A stretch of 64,000 bases of DNA from contig JAGXFN010000006.1 of assembly GCA_024637195.1 (NCBI GenBank), positions 62,001 to 126,000 of the forward strand, written 5' to 3'. Positions within the stretch are counted from its first letter, which is position 1. Each line of letters begins with the position of its first letter. The notes beneath the pieces were generated by a model that did no database searches, was not told where the DNA came from, and worked only from the letters and a program-made list of their open reading frames with translations. Shown one piece after another: positions 7,128 to 19,045 of the stretch. Both the position numbers and the translations under genes were made by a program. The DNA is from Arcobacter sp. (GTDB taxonomy: Bacteria > Campylobacterota > Campylobacteria > Campylobacterales > Sulfurimonadaceae).

Positions 7128-8561
7128 ATGCGCGTTCTTCTTTTCCTCTCTCTCCTCTTTTCCTTATTACAGGCACAGACATATGAAGCGTACCTTCGCT
7201 CACAGGAAGAAGCATTCTCATCTTTCAAAGAGGAGCGAGACAGGGAGTTCTCCCTTTATTTAGACCAAGAATGGAAGGCATACCAGGAAGACCAGGGTAT
7301 GAAAGGTTACGATGAGCAGAAGCCTAAACGCTTGCCGCAGGCCAAAGAACATATCGCAAATGTGCCGGAAAAAAAGATCTTGATTGCACCGGTGAGACTA
7401 GAAGAGAAAAAAGAGAGCACACCCTACATACAGATCACCCCTTCCGCTTCCTTGCCGGGGCTGAAAACACTCTACACCAGATTTTTCGGTGTCGAGCTCA
7501 CGCTGCACTATGAAAAAGCGCTTCAGGACTCAGCCCAAAAAGAGGTCACCAAAGAGATGATCACAAAAGCCTGGGAAAAATTGGCTTCGAGCGAGTATGA
7601 GACGACCATCAGTGAATTAAAGGAGATCTCGCAAAAATTATTGCTGAACGACTGGGCGACTTACCTGTTGGTCATGCAAGTATCTCAGAGAATCTATAGC
7701 GACAAGAACCAGGCAAAACTCTTCGGTTGGTTTGCACTGTTGAAGCTTGGGTATGATGCGCGTATCGCGTATCAGCCACACCGCGTGGTGCTTTTGATCA
7801 CGGTAAAAAAAGAGTTATACAATACGGCTTATTATGCGCTGGACGGCAGGCGCTACTACGCCATCGACTATTATGCCAAAGGCAAATTAGGTCCGATTAA
7901 GACCTATGATGCTGCTTATACAGACACTCAGAGATCCGTGGATTTTGCAGTAGGTCTGCTTCCGCTCTTCGCGCAGGAGAAGATAACAAAGCGTCTTCAC
8001 TTCAGGCTCAACAATAAAGATCAGCATATTGATCTGAGCTACAACAAACATCTGATGAACTTTTTTCAAAGCTATCCTCAGGTTGCCTATAGCGACTACT
8101 TCTTTTCTGCAGAATCGGCACTGCTGCACAACAGTCTGAAAGCGTCGTTTGAGCCTTTGCTTCGCGTAAAGAGCCAGAGCGAAGCCCTGGATATTATTTT
8201 AAGCTTTGTGCAGCATGCTTTTGCCTATAGAGTGGACCGAGAGCAGTTTGATCGGGAAAAGGTGATGTTCCCCAGTGAAACGATCTTTTATGCTTATTCA
8301 GACTGCGAGGACAGGGCTATCTTATTTGCCTATATGGTCAAGACTCTACTTGCCATGGAGGTCGTTGGCCTGAAATATTCAGAGCACATGGCCACTGCGG
8401 TGAGGATTGATGAGAAAGTAGAGGGAGAGTATGTTTCGTATAACAAAAAAGCCTATATCGTTGCTGATCCGACGTATCGCAATGCCGGAGTAGGTCTTAG
8501 TATGCCGCGCTACAGGGGAACAAAATCTTATGAGATCATTCCCACCAAAACGCAGCAATAG
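7128..8561 (+). CDS. Exported transglutaminase-like protein of unknown function
   Basis: A 477-aa protein with an N-terminal signal peptide (MRVLLFLSLLFSLLQA) and a charged linker. The C-terminal region keeps a transglutaminase/papain-like triad: Cys in YSDCEDRAILFAY, His in SEHMATAV and Asp in VADPTYRNAGVG. Related domains in bacteria act as proteases or cross-linking enzymes, often of the envelope. The middle part is not recognisable. It lies between flgH and a convergent SulP gene, with its own promoter. Location is probably periplasmic; substrate unknown. Confidence 0.7.
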   Translation: MRVLLFLSLLFSLLQAQTYEAYLRSQEEAFSSFKEERDREFSLYLDQEWKAYQEDQGMKGYDEQKPKRLPQAKEHIANVPEKKILIAPVRLEEKKESTPYIQITPSASLPGLKTLYTRFFGVELTLHYEKALQDSAQKEVTKEMITKAWEKLASSEYETTISELKEISQKLLLNDWATYLLVMQVSQRIYSDKNQAKLFGWFALLKLGYDARIAYQPHRVVLLITVKKELYNTAYYALDGRRYYAIDYYAKGKLGPIKTYDAAYTDTQRSVDFAVGLLPLFAQEKITKRLHFRLNNKDQHIDLSYNKHLMNFFQSYPQVAYSDYFFSAESALLHNSLKASFEPLLRVKSQSEALDIILSFVQHAFAYRVDREQFDREKVMFPSETIFYAYSDCEDRAILFAYMVKTLLAMEVVGLKYSEHMATAVRIDEKVEGEYVSYNKKAYIVADPTYRNAGVGLSMPRYRGTKSYEIIPTKTQQ

Positions 8562-8569
8562 AGCATTTC

Positions 8570-10122
8570 TTAATAATTGAACGCGACCTTGTAAGTCGGA
8601 TCATCCTCTTCGTAGGCGCAGTAGGGTCCTGCATTTTTGAGGATAGTCTTGCAGTCACTGCTGAGATGACGAAGCAAAAGATTACGTCCACTTTCTTCGT
8701 ACTTCTTGATAAGGGTATCTATCGCCTCCACTCCCGAAATATCCATAACCCGTGCATTTTTAAAGTCGATGACGACTTTTGGCGGGTCATTTCTAAGATC
8801 AAAGCTATCTGCGAAACTCTGTGTTGAGCCAAAAAAGAGAGGACCGTCAAGCTCATAGATCTTGGTACCGTCTTCTTCCATGCTTGTCTTTGCGTAGGTG
8901 TGTGAATGTTTCCAGGCAAAAACAAGGGCAGAGATGATCACGCCTGAGATTACGGCAATAGCAAGATCGAAGATGACGGTGATGATAGTCACAAGGACCA
9001 AGACAAAGGCATCTGCGCGCGGCATATGTTTGATACGGTTCACGCTGCCCCACTCAAAAGTTCCAATACTGACCATAAACATAATCCCCACCAAAACGGC
9101 AATGGGGATGACGTTGATGATGTCGGTAAAGATGGAAACCAGCAAGATCAGTACAATTGCCGCCGTGAAAGAGGAAAGACGACCCAAGCCGCCCGAGGTG
9201 TAGTTGATGATAGACTGTCCGATCATCGCACATCCTGCCATTGCGCCGAAAAAACCGCAGGTCGTGTTGCCAACACCCTGGGCAATACACTCTTTGTTCC
9301 CGCTTCCGCGTTTTCCGTCCAGCTCATCAAGCACGGAGAGGGTGAGCAGAGACTCGATAAGACCGACAAGGGCCACAAGAACCGCGTAGGGGAGCACCAA
9401 CAAAAAAGCATCCCAGGAAAAGAGAAGATCAGGAATGCCAAAAGAGGGGAGTTGCCCTTTGAACTCGCTCAGGTCGGGCATATTGGTAAATTGAGGGATC
9501 GTGTTCAGCGTTCCTATCGTAATGGTATCTATCTTCAAAAAGTAGACACCAAGACTGATCGTAACAATCGCAAAAAGTCCGCCAGGAATTGCCTTGGTGA
9601 GTTTGGGTAGAAAATACATGATTAGCATCGTCAGCACGACAAAGAGATACATACTGATGTTTGAACCCTCAAAGAACTTAAACTGCGCCATCGCTATGAC
9701 AATGGCCAGACCGTTGACAAAGCCATACATCGCAGGCTGGGGAACCAAACGGATAAATTTGCCCAGCTTGAGCAGGCCCACACCGATCTGCATAAGACCG
9801 GCCAGTATAGAGGCGAAAAGAATGTACTGAAGTACACCCTCCATCAGTTCCGTGCCAGTAGCGCCGGCATATGAGAGCGTTTCGCTGGTTTTGATGGCCA
9901 GGCCTACAAAAACAACGGCAACCGCTCCTGTGGCCCCCGAGATCATCCCCGGTTTGCCGCCGATAAGCGAAGTGATCAGACCAAGAATAAAAGCCGTATA
10001 AAGCCCGACCATAGGACTAACCCCTGCGATAAAGGAGAAGGCGATAGCCTCAGGAACAAGAGCTACGGAAACGACCAGTCCGGAGAGGATGTCGTTTTTA
10101 ATATTTTCAGAAGTATAGTTTT

Positions 10123-10135
<13 letters not shown>
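8570..10135 (-). CDS. SulP-family anion transporter with STAS domain
   Basis: Inner-membrane SulP (SLC26-like) transporter of 521 aa. An N-terminal block of 10-14 membrane helices contains the SulP signatures VALVPEAIAFSFIAGVSP and GLITSLIGGKPGMISGATGA. A C-terminal cytoplasmic STAS domain follows (VVIDFKNARVMDISGVEA). Members carry sulfate, bicarbonate or other anions; the substrate cannot be assigned here. The start codon is TTG at 10135, overlapping the end of valS by 13 bases, so it is likely cotranscribed and translationally coupled to valS. Confidence 0.9.
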
Positions 10136-12780
<2,645 letters not shown>

Positions 12781-12827
12781 TGTTCTCTCTTTCATCGTCT
12801 CGGGGTATTTAGACCCTAAATATTTTT

Positions 12828-12840
12828 CGCGATTATAGCA
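12828..12840 (-). promoter_or_regulatory. valS promoter, TGCTATAATCGCG
   Basis: Minus-strand extended -10 TGCTATAAT with -10 hexamer at 12832-12837 and a GC-rich CGCG just after it. The predicted start is at about 12825, giving a 45-base leader. The same arrangement appears before rplI and argG. Confidence 0.6.
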
Positions 12841-12895
12841 AAGAGGGGGTAAAACAGGGCTTATAAGAAAATGGAATATCTTTTGCTTTATAGCT

Positions 12896-12901
12896 TATAA
12901 C
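12896..12901 (+). promoter_or_regulatory. -10 element (TATAAC) of fliW
   Basis: TATAAC would start transcription near 12908, 13 bases before the fliW ATG, and AAGGAATAGG serves as ribosome-binding site. Assigned by eye only. Confidence 0.4.
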
Positions 12902-12920
12902 AAGACAATAAAGGAATAGG

Positions 12921-13301
12921 ATGATGTTTGAAGTAAAATCAAAAATTTTAGGGTTTGAAAATATTAATGAGGTAGAACTGAGCCAAATAGACGAACTTTT
13001 TTCTACGCTACGGTTAAGCGATGATATCTCTTTTACTCTAGTTGATCCAAGTCGTTTAAGAGAGTACGCTTTTGAGATCTCAAATGAAATGGAAACGTGT
13101 TTAGAGATCAAAGACGAAAGCGACCTGATGGTCTACAATGTTGTGGTGATCCAAAATCCGCTGGAGGAGTCAAAAATAAATTTTCAGGCTCCTTTGATCT
13201 TCAACAAGACAAACAAGACGATGGCTCAGGATGTGCTCAGTCTTCAAAAGTATCCTGAATTCGGCTTTGATGAGAGTTTGAAGAGTTTTATAAACTCTTA
13301 G
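12921..13301 (+). CDS. fliW: Flagellar assembly factor FliW
   Basis: FliW (126 aa) binds flagellin and the translational regulator CsrA. Sequestration of FliW by flagellin frees CsrA, which represses flagellin mRNA, coupling flagellin synthesis to export. The sequence matches the small beta-barrel family: FEVKSKILGFENINEVEL, FTLVDPSRLREYAFEI, VYNVVVIQNPLEESKINFQAPLI. Two adjacent ATGs (12921, 12924) follow AAGGAATAGG. It is not linked to csrA or flagellin here. Cytoplasmic. Confidence 0.92.
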   Translation: MMFEVKSKILGFENINEVELSQIDELFSTLRLSDDISFTLVDPSRLREYAFEISNEMETCLEIKDESDLMVYNVVVIQNPLEESKINFQAPLIFNKTNKTMAQDVLSLQKYPEFGFDESLKSFINS

Positions 13302-13398
13302 TATTTTTTAGCTCTCTCTGTGCCAACTAAAGGTAGAATTGCGTCAAAACTCGAGTTCGCAACACGAATAATTCGAGCAAAAAGAGACAGCTGCCTAT

Positions 13399-15477
13399 AT
13401 GCCCCTTTCGAGATTAAACCAAGAACAGCTTGATGCTGCTACGGCCCCAAACGGGCAAAACCTTATCATCGCTTCCGCCGGAACAGGCAAGACTTCAACC
13501 ATCGTCGGCCGTATCGGGCACCTGCTTGAAAATGGCGTCAAGCCTGAAGAAATCTTGCTTCTTACCTTTACCAATAAGGCTGCTGCCGAGATGGTTGAAC
13601 GCTTGGCGGGCTATTTTTCAAGCGATATCGCGCACAAGATCGAAGCAGGGACCTTCCACGCCGTTAGCTACCGCTGGCTGAAAAAATTCGACAAGAAGAT
13701 CGTACTCAAGCAGCCTGCTGAACTCAAAACTCTCTTTAGAAGCGTTTACGACAAGCGCTCTTTTCACCTTTTCGATCATGAGACTTCGCCCTACGGAGCC
13801 AACTACCTTTATGATGTCTATTCGCTTTTTCAAAATACCGAGGTAAAACGCGGATTTGACGAGTGGATGAAAGAGAAAAATGCCGAACACTCTCCCTATA
13901 TTGACATCTATACTCATATTTGTGAAGAGTTTGAAAATCTAAAAGTCGAATACGGCTTTGTCAATTTTAACGATCTTCTGATCTTGATGCGTGAGAAGAT
14001 GAAAGATTTTCAAATGCCCTACAAAGAGGTGCTTGTGGACGAGTATCAAGATACCAATGCGCTTCAAGGCGCTGTTGTTGATGCGATGAACCCGCCTTCT
14101 TTGTTCTGTGTTGGAGATTATGACCAGAGTATTTATGCCTTTAACGGCGCAGATATCACAATAATCGGCTCTTTTAGCGAAAAATTTCCCGATGCGAAGG
14201 TTTATACCCTGAGCAAAAACTACCGCTCGACGGTGCCGATTCTTTCCCTGGCCAACAAGGTGATCGAGTACAATGAGCGTATCTATCCCAAAAAGTTGGA
14301 GTTTACGCGTGAAGCCAAGGCAATTCCGCCCAAGCTGCTGATCTATGAGGAACTTTTTGAGCAGTACTCTGCCATCTCGCAGATGATACGAAAAAGTTAT
14401 ACGCCTTCAGAAGAGATCGCGGTAATTTTCAGAAACAATGCCTCAGCTGACGGTATAGAGGCGACGCTGCGCGAGATCGGACTGCCATGCAAACGCAAGG
14501 GAGGAAAAAGCTTTTTTGATGCAAAAGAGGTCAAAGCGATTTTAGATATTTATGTCCTTTTCGTCAACAGCAGCGATATGATGGCCTTTATTCACCTCTT
14601 TGAATATGCGAAGGGGATAGGAAGCGCTATAGCAAAAGAGCTCTTTATCGCGCTTAAAAAACTGGGGAAAGGTTCTTTGTTCGAGGGGCTTTTTCATCCT
14701 GACCAGAGTGTGCGCAATCCCTTCGAAAAACGCCAGCAGAACCATCAGCTTGGTCTTTTCGATGATTTTATCGAGCTGGGCAGTGTCGCAAAATTTATGT
14801 CATTGGGATTTGAAGAAAACTTTTTGTCAAATCCTGTGCTAAAACACCCAAAATTCACAAAAGAGAGCGCGCAGTTCTTATATGATTTTTATCTTTTGAG
14901 CAAGAGCCTGAAGCGGATCACTCAACCCTCGTCGATGATTGAAAAGATAAGAGCCTCCAGCTTTTATACTACGATAATAGAGCAGCTCGCTACTAGAAGG
15001 GCGCAGCTCAAAGACGGCTCAACGGATGAAAAACTAAAAACAGAAGCCCTGGATAGGATCAAAAGAAAAGGGGCACTGCTCTTTGATCTAGCCAAACCTT
15101 ACAAGGCGCATGAGCGCTATATCAATGCGATGGTTCTGGGTTCGCAAGATCTTACAAAAGGGGAGGGTGTAAACCTTCTAAGCGTGCACGCAAGCAAGGG
15201 ACTGGAGTACAAAGAGGTCTATGTCGTCGATCTTATGGACGGGCGTTTTCCCAACAGAAAGCTGATGAACAAAGGCGGCGGAGGGATCGAAGAGGAGAGA
15301 CGTCTTTTTTATGTTGCGGTTACTCGGGCAAAAGATATCCTTTATCTGAGTTACGCCAAAAACGACAAGATCAAGAAGATAGATTTTGTGCCTTCTCAAT
15401 TTTTATATGAGGCAGGCTTGCTTAAAAAGGATGAGAACTATACTAAAATGGTGCAGAAGACAGAAGCAAAAGAGTGA
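13399..15477 (+). CDS. UvrD/Rep/PcrA-type superfamily I DNA helicase
   Basis: ATP-dependent 3'-5' DNA helicase of 692 aa. Q motif LNQEQLDAATAP, Walker A ASAGTGKTSTIVGR, motif Ia LLTFTNKAAAEM, Walker B-type VLVDEYQDTNALQ, motif III GDYDQSIYAFNGAD, motif IV YRSTVPIL, motif V VHASKGLEYKEVYV and motif VI FYVAVTRAKD are all present. It is close in size to PcrA/UvrD and Rep and could serve in repair or replication restart. Which of these it is cannot be decided from motifs. It ends close to the convergent mshG. Confidence 0.9.
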   Translation: MPLSRLNQEQLDAATAPNGQNLIIASAGTGKTSTIVGRIGHLLENGVKPEEILLLTFTNKAAAEMVERLAGYFSSDIAHKIEAGTFHAVSYRWLKKFDKKIVLKQPAELKTLFRSVYDKRSFHLFDHETSPYGANYLYDVYSLFQNTEVKRGFDEWMKEKNAEHSPYIDIYTHICEEFENLKVEYGFVNFNDLLILMREKMKDFQMPYKEVLVDEYQDTNALQGAVVDAMNPPSLFCVGDYDQSIYAFNGADITIIGSFSEKFPDAKVYTLSKNYRSTVPILSLANKVIEYNERIYPKKLEFTREAKAIPPKLLIYEELFEQYSAISQMIRKSYTPSEEIAVIFRNNASADGIEATLREIGLPCKRKGGKSFFDAKEVKAILDIYVLFVNSSDMMAFIHLFEYAKGIGSAIAKELFIALKKLGKGSLFEGLFHPDQSVRNPFEKRQQNHQLGLFDDFIELGSVAKFMSLGFEENFLSNPVLKHPKFTKESAQFLYDFYLLSKSLKRITQPSSMIEKIRASSFYTTIIEQLATRRAQLKDGSTDEKLKTEALDRIKRKGALLFDLAKPYKAHERYINAMVLGSQDLTKGEGVNLLSVHASKGLEYKEVYVVDLMDGRFPNRKLMNKGGGGIEEERRLFYVAVTRAKDILYLSYAKNDKIKKIDFVPSQFLYEAGLLKKDENYTKMVQKTEAKE

Positions 15478-15510
15478 TTATCTCTTCGCTGAAGAGGGTC
15501 TTCCCCCTTT

Positions 15511-16752
15511 TTAGTTTTTGGCAGCCTTGCCCATATCCCACATCGGAAGAAATATTCCCAGTGCCATAAGCAGTACCATAGCGGCAATAACAGCTAAGAT
15601 AATTGGTTCGATCGCTTCGGAGAGTCCGTCGATAATCGCGTCAAACTTCATCTTGTAATACTCAGTCACCTTTTCCATCATCGCATCAAGCTGACCGCTC
15701 GACTCGCCAGCGGAGATCATCTGTATGATCATGTTTTCAAAAAGTCCCGTGTCTTTAAGCCCCTGGTTTAGACTGTTTCCTTTTTCAACGGCACCCCGGA
15801 CGGTTTGGAGTTTGGTTTTAAGCGGAAGGTTGTCAATCATGTCTATGGCGGCTTCAAGCGAATCGGCTATCGGAATTCCCGCATGGACAAGAGCAGAAAA
15901 TACAAGCATAAAGCGGTTAAGCGTTGCATACATAATAAGCGTCTTGATCAGCATCAGTCTAAGTAACATCTGGTGAAATTTAAATCGGATATGATAATAG
16001 TGGTTAATGGCAAAACGCGCACTGATAAAGAGCACTACAATCGTAGCCAGCACATACCCGCCATAGTTGTTGATTCCCGACTCGAGCATCAGCAGGATCT
16101 GTGTCGGAAGAGGAAGTTCGGCATGGAGCTGTTCAAATATGGCTTTAAACTCTGGCACAACATAGGAGATCAAGATGGTAAATGCAACGGCCATTGCGAT
16201 CATTACATTTCTAGGATAGGCCATGGCTTTTTTAAATTTCATGAAGTTTCTTCGAATCTCTTCAAGCATATCGGCCAGATTGTAAAGAGCTTCCGCCATA
16301 TTTCCGGTCTTTTCGCCCAGCTGTATCATCGCCAAGGTAAGATTGCCCAGTTCAAACCTGAAGTTTCCTACCGATTGTGACATACTCAAACCGGCGTTGA
16401 TATCCTCGGCGATCTTGTTGAGAACCTCTTGAAGACGTTTGTCCTGGGTGGAATCTGCGATCTCATGAAGGGTGTCATGTATAGAGATACCGGCATTGGT
16501 CATAACGGCCATCTGACGTACAGCGGCGATGAGACTGTCTTGTTTGATCTTTTTCTTTTGGAAGTTCTTAGTAATGCTTTCTTTGAAAGCCTTTAACTGC
16601 TCCTCTAGCGGAGGAGAGCTTTCTATGACTTTTAAAAGGACTCCGCTGTACTTTATCTTAGCAAGATAGGTCGCTTCTTTTTTATCTTCTGCATGCAAAC
16701 CATAAGATTCACGCTTACCTCGGTTAAGAACCGTAACTGAAAAATATTTCAT
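15511..16752 (-). CDS. mshG: MSHA-type pilus inner-membrane platform protein (GspF/PilC family)
   Basis: Polytopic platform protein of type II secretion/type IV pilus systems, 413 aa, with two T2SSF repeats. One lies around residues 65-190 (IAAVRQMAVMTNAGISIHDTLHEI) and one around 270-395 (RFMLVFSALVHAGIPIADSLEAA). Three membrane helices are visible. It overlaps mshE by 4 bases. The gene order I-J-K-L-M-N-E-G matches the MSHA locus of Vibrio, which supports the symbol. It is the last gene of the long minus-strand string; mshF and the pilin genes do not follow. Confidence 0.85.
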   Translation of the reverse strand: MKYFSVTVLNRGKRESYGLHAEDKKEATYLAKIKYSGVLLKVIESSPPLEEQLKAFKESITKNFQKKKIKQDSLIAAVRQMAVMTNAGISIHDTLHEIADSTQDKRLQEVLNKIAEDINAGLSMSQSVGNFRFELGNLTLAMIQLGEKTGNMAEALYNLADMLEEIRRNFMKFKKAMAYPRNVMIAMAVAFTILISYVVPEFKAIFEQLHAELPLPTQILLMLESGINNYGGYVLATIVVLFISARFAINHYYHIRFKFHQMLLRLMLIKTLIMYATLNRFMLVFSALVHAGIPIADSLEAAIDMIDNLPLKTKLQTVRGAVEKGNSLNQGLKDTGLFENMIIQMISAGESSGQLDAMMEKVTEYYKMKFDAIIDGLSEAIEPIILAVIAAMVLLMALGIFLPMWDMGKAAKN

Positions 16753-18503
16753 GCTTTTGCCACCTTTAAAATTTCGTCAAATGTTGTAATGCCTTCAGCA
16801 GCCTTATTGATACCATTAGCAAACATGTTTTGAAAACCTTCTTTTATCGCTTGATCCATTAGTTCAACCTTTGATACCTCTCTGGCGATCATACTCGATA
16901 TCTCTTCTGAGATCGGGAGAACCTCACAAATCATTTCACGGCCCTGATACCCGGTTCCCGAGCACTCTCTGCACCCTTTGCCTTCTTTGAACGTGGCATG
17001 AGCAGGTATGAGATGTTTATACTGTTCTAAGAGGTTAGCGGGAAGATGTGCATCTTCTTTACAGTAAGAACAGATTTTACGGACCAGGCGCTGTGCCTGA
17101 ATAGCAACAAGTGCACCGCTGATAAGATAGGGCGGAATACCCATATCTATCATACGAGGAATGGCACTGATCGCATCGTTTGTATGCAGGGTTGAGATAA
17201 CCAGGTGCCCTGTCAAAGCGGCCTTGATCGCGATCTCAAGGGTTTCATGATCGCGAATCTCCCCGATCATGATCTTGTCAGGATCTTGACGAAGAATAGA
17301 GCGCAGAGCATCTGCAAAAGAGAGCCCGACCTTCGGATTTACCTGAACCTGCTGGATAAGGTTCATTCTGTACTCAACAGGGTCTTCGACCGTAATGACT
17401 TTTTCAGCGACACTTCGGAGTTCATTAAGCGCACCATAAAGGGTCGTTGTCTTACCACTACCGGTGGGTCCGGTAACCAGGATAACACCGAAGGGGGACT
17501 GGAGTGCCTTATGCAGTTTTTGATAACTGCTTTGGTCCATACCCGCTTCTTCCAGCTGTACGAGTGCTTTTGTCTTGTCGAGTACCCGCATTACAATGGA
17601 CTCGCCATAAAGAATAGGCAGGGTAGAGATACGAAAATCAAACTCTTTGTTGCCGACGTTTGCGGAAAAACGTCCATCCTGAGGTTTGCGTTTTTCGGCA
17701 ATATCCAAGTTTGCAAGAAGTTTGAGGCGCGAAGCCAAAGGAGGATAAATATCTTTGTCAAAAATAAAGATCTCCGTCAAGCTTCCATCGATACGTCCGC
17801 GGACAACACAGTTTTTTTCAGTCGGTTCAATATGGATATCACTTGAACGAGAGTTGATGGTTGTTTTCAGTACTACATCAATGAGCTGCAGGATAGAAGA
17901 AGCATTTTGCTGTTCTTCAACACTTCCTATGGAGTTTAACTCATTTCGAATATTGGCCACCAGCTCTTTTACGCTGTCTTTCAATTCTATCTTCAGAAGA
18001 TAAGCTTCGATCTGTTTGGTGGTTGCGATAGCGACTGTGAGAGGTTTACGTGGATATATTCTTTGCAGCGTCTCTTGTGCAGCAACGTTGAGCGGGTCTG
18101 AAAATACTACCGTTACATTTAGATCGTTCTGCGAGATCGGTATAGCAATGGCACGTTTGAGTTGGCTGAAGGGAGCTTTTTCTGCCAGACGATAATCTAA
18201 GTCTACAGAGTCCAGATCAATAAATTGAAGGTTTAACAGTTCAGCAAGGTATTTGAGCACATCGTGCTCAGGTAAAAAATGATATTGCTGTATGATCGAA
18301 AGTTCATAGCGGCCTAAACGGATCTGCTCAACTACGAAACGCTTGACAAAGTTGGCTGAAACAGCACCTACCTTCGTTAAGGTTTCAAGAAGATTCTCAG
18401 GTTTTACACCGCGTGTAGTCAACCGCTCTATTTGCTGAGTAGTGATATGTTTTTTGTCTAAAAGGTCCTGTGTGATGCGATCCAACTGAATTGCTCCTAC
18501 CAA
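16749..18503 (-). CDS. mshE: MSHA-type pilus assembly ATPase (GspE/PilB family)
   Basis: Hexameric cytoplasmic ATPase that drives pilus extension, 584 aa. An N-terminal MshEN/GspE-N region spans residues about 1-150. The core has Walker A VTGPTGSGKTTTLYG, the Asp box VITVEDPVEYR, Walker B RQDPDKIMIGEIRD and the His box LHTNDA. A zinc-binding tetracysteine follows (CSYC...CREC). The MshEN domain of the Vibrio protein binds c-di-GMP, and a GGDEF enzyme is encoded elsewhere in the window, but binding here is not shown. Overlaps of 4 and 7 bases with its neighbours imply coupled translation. Confidence 0.9.
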   Translation of the reverse strand: MVGAIQLDRITQDLLDKKHITTQQIERLTTRGVKPENLLETLTKVGAVSANFVKRFVVEQIRLGRYELSIIQQYHFLPEHDVLKYLAELLNLQFIDLDSVDLDYRLAEKAPFSQLKRAIAIPISQNDLNVTVVFSDPLNVAAQETLQRIYPRKPLTVAIATTKQIEAYLLKIELKDSVKELVANIRNELNSIGSVEEQQNASSILQLIDVVLKTTINSRSSDIHIEPTEKNCVVRGRIDGSLTEIFIFDKDIYPPLASRLKLLANLDIAEKRKPQDGRFSANVGNKEFDFRISTLPILYGESIVMRVLDKTKALVQLEEAGMDQSSYQKLHKALQSPFGVILVTGPTGSGKTTTLYGALNELRSVAEKVITVEDPVEYRMNLIQQVQVNPKVGLSFADALRSILRQDPDKIMIGEIRDHETLEIAIKAALTGHLVISTLHTNDAISAIPRMIDMGIPPYLISGALVAIQAQRLVRKICSYCKEDAHLPANLLEQYKHLIPAHATFKEGKGCRECSGTGYQGREMICEVLPISEEISSMIAREVSKVELMDQAIKEGFQNMFANGINKAAEGITTFDEILKVAKA

Positions 18504-19045
18504 TATATGTGCCTATGTGTCATTATTGTATCATAATATACTTCTATGACCATTTTTTTTGTATCATCACCATTTTCTATATAAAGCTTGTATGAAATCT
18601 TGTCATTTTGCTCGTCTTTGAACGTATAATAGCTTCGTGCACGTTCGTGGTTAGCTTTTGCATAAAGGTCATATACAATAGAAAGGACATGATCGGTCGT
18701 CGGCAATTTAAGCTCTGCAAGCTTGTAATCATCAATCAAGGCGTGATAAAGAAGTTTTTTCTGCATCATGATCACTGAAAAATAAGCCGCATTGCTGCGT
18801 GCTTCTTCAGAGTTTTTCAGTATAGAGATAGGAATGGCTAAGCGATCAATATAGTCTGCATACAGACAAGAGAAGGCATACAAAGAGATAAACTCCTCAT
18901 CTTCACGGTGTTCTTGAAAAACTTTTAAGCCTTCTCGACAGGCTTCTTCGTACTGCTTCCCCTGATAAAAATGATACAGAGATTTTTTGATATCTGCAGA
19001 AGCTGTCAGCAGAAAAAAGAAGGATAAAAGAAAAAGTACTTTCAT
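18497..19045 (-). CDS. Exported helical protein of unknown function inside the msh locus
   Basis: A 182-aa protein with signal peptide MKVLFLLSFFFLLTASA and then TPR-like helical pairs (FYQGKQYEEACREGLKVFQEH, LYAFSCLYADYIDRLAI). I do not recognise the family. It lies between mshN and mshE with overlaps of 4 and 7 bases, a place where the Vibrio MSHA locus has no gene. It therefore probably works with the pilus machine in the periplasm. A pilotin-like or scaffold role is conceivable but unsupported. Confidence 0.7.
   Translation of the reverse strand: MKVLFLLSFFFLLTASADIKKSLYHFYQGKQYEEACREGLKVFQEHREDEEFISLYAFSCLYADYIDRLAIPISILKNSEEARSNAAYFSVIMMQKKLLYHALIDDYKLAELKLPTTDHVLSIVYDLYAKANHERARSYYTFKDEQNDKISYKLYIENGDDTKKMVIEVYYDTIMTHRHIYW

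Noticed and set aside
13350-13377. Imperfect inverted repeat CTCGAGTTCG...CGAATAATTCGAG between fliW and the helicase gene
   Set aside because: It is bulged, lacks a T-run, and no second copy was found. Too weak to call a regulator site or terminator.
15482-15510. Bidirectional terminator between the helicase gene and mshG
   Set aside because: CTCTTC-GCT-GAAGAG is a real short stem, but the following GGGTCTTCCCCCTTTTT leaves the structure ambiguous, so it was not listed as a feature.
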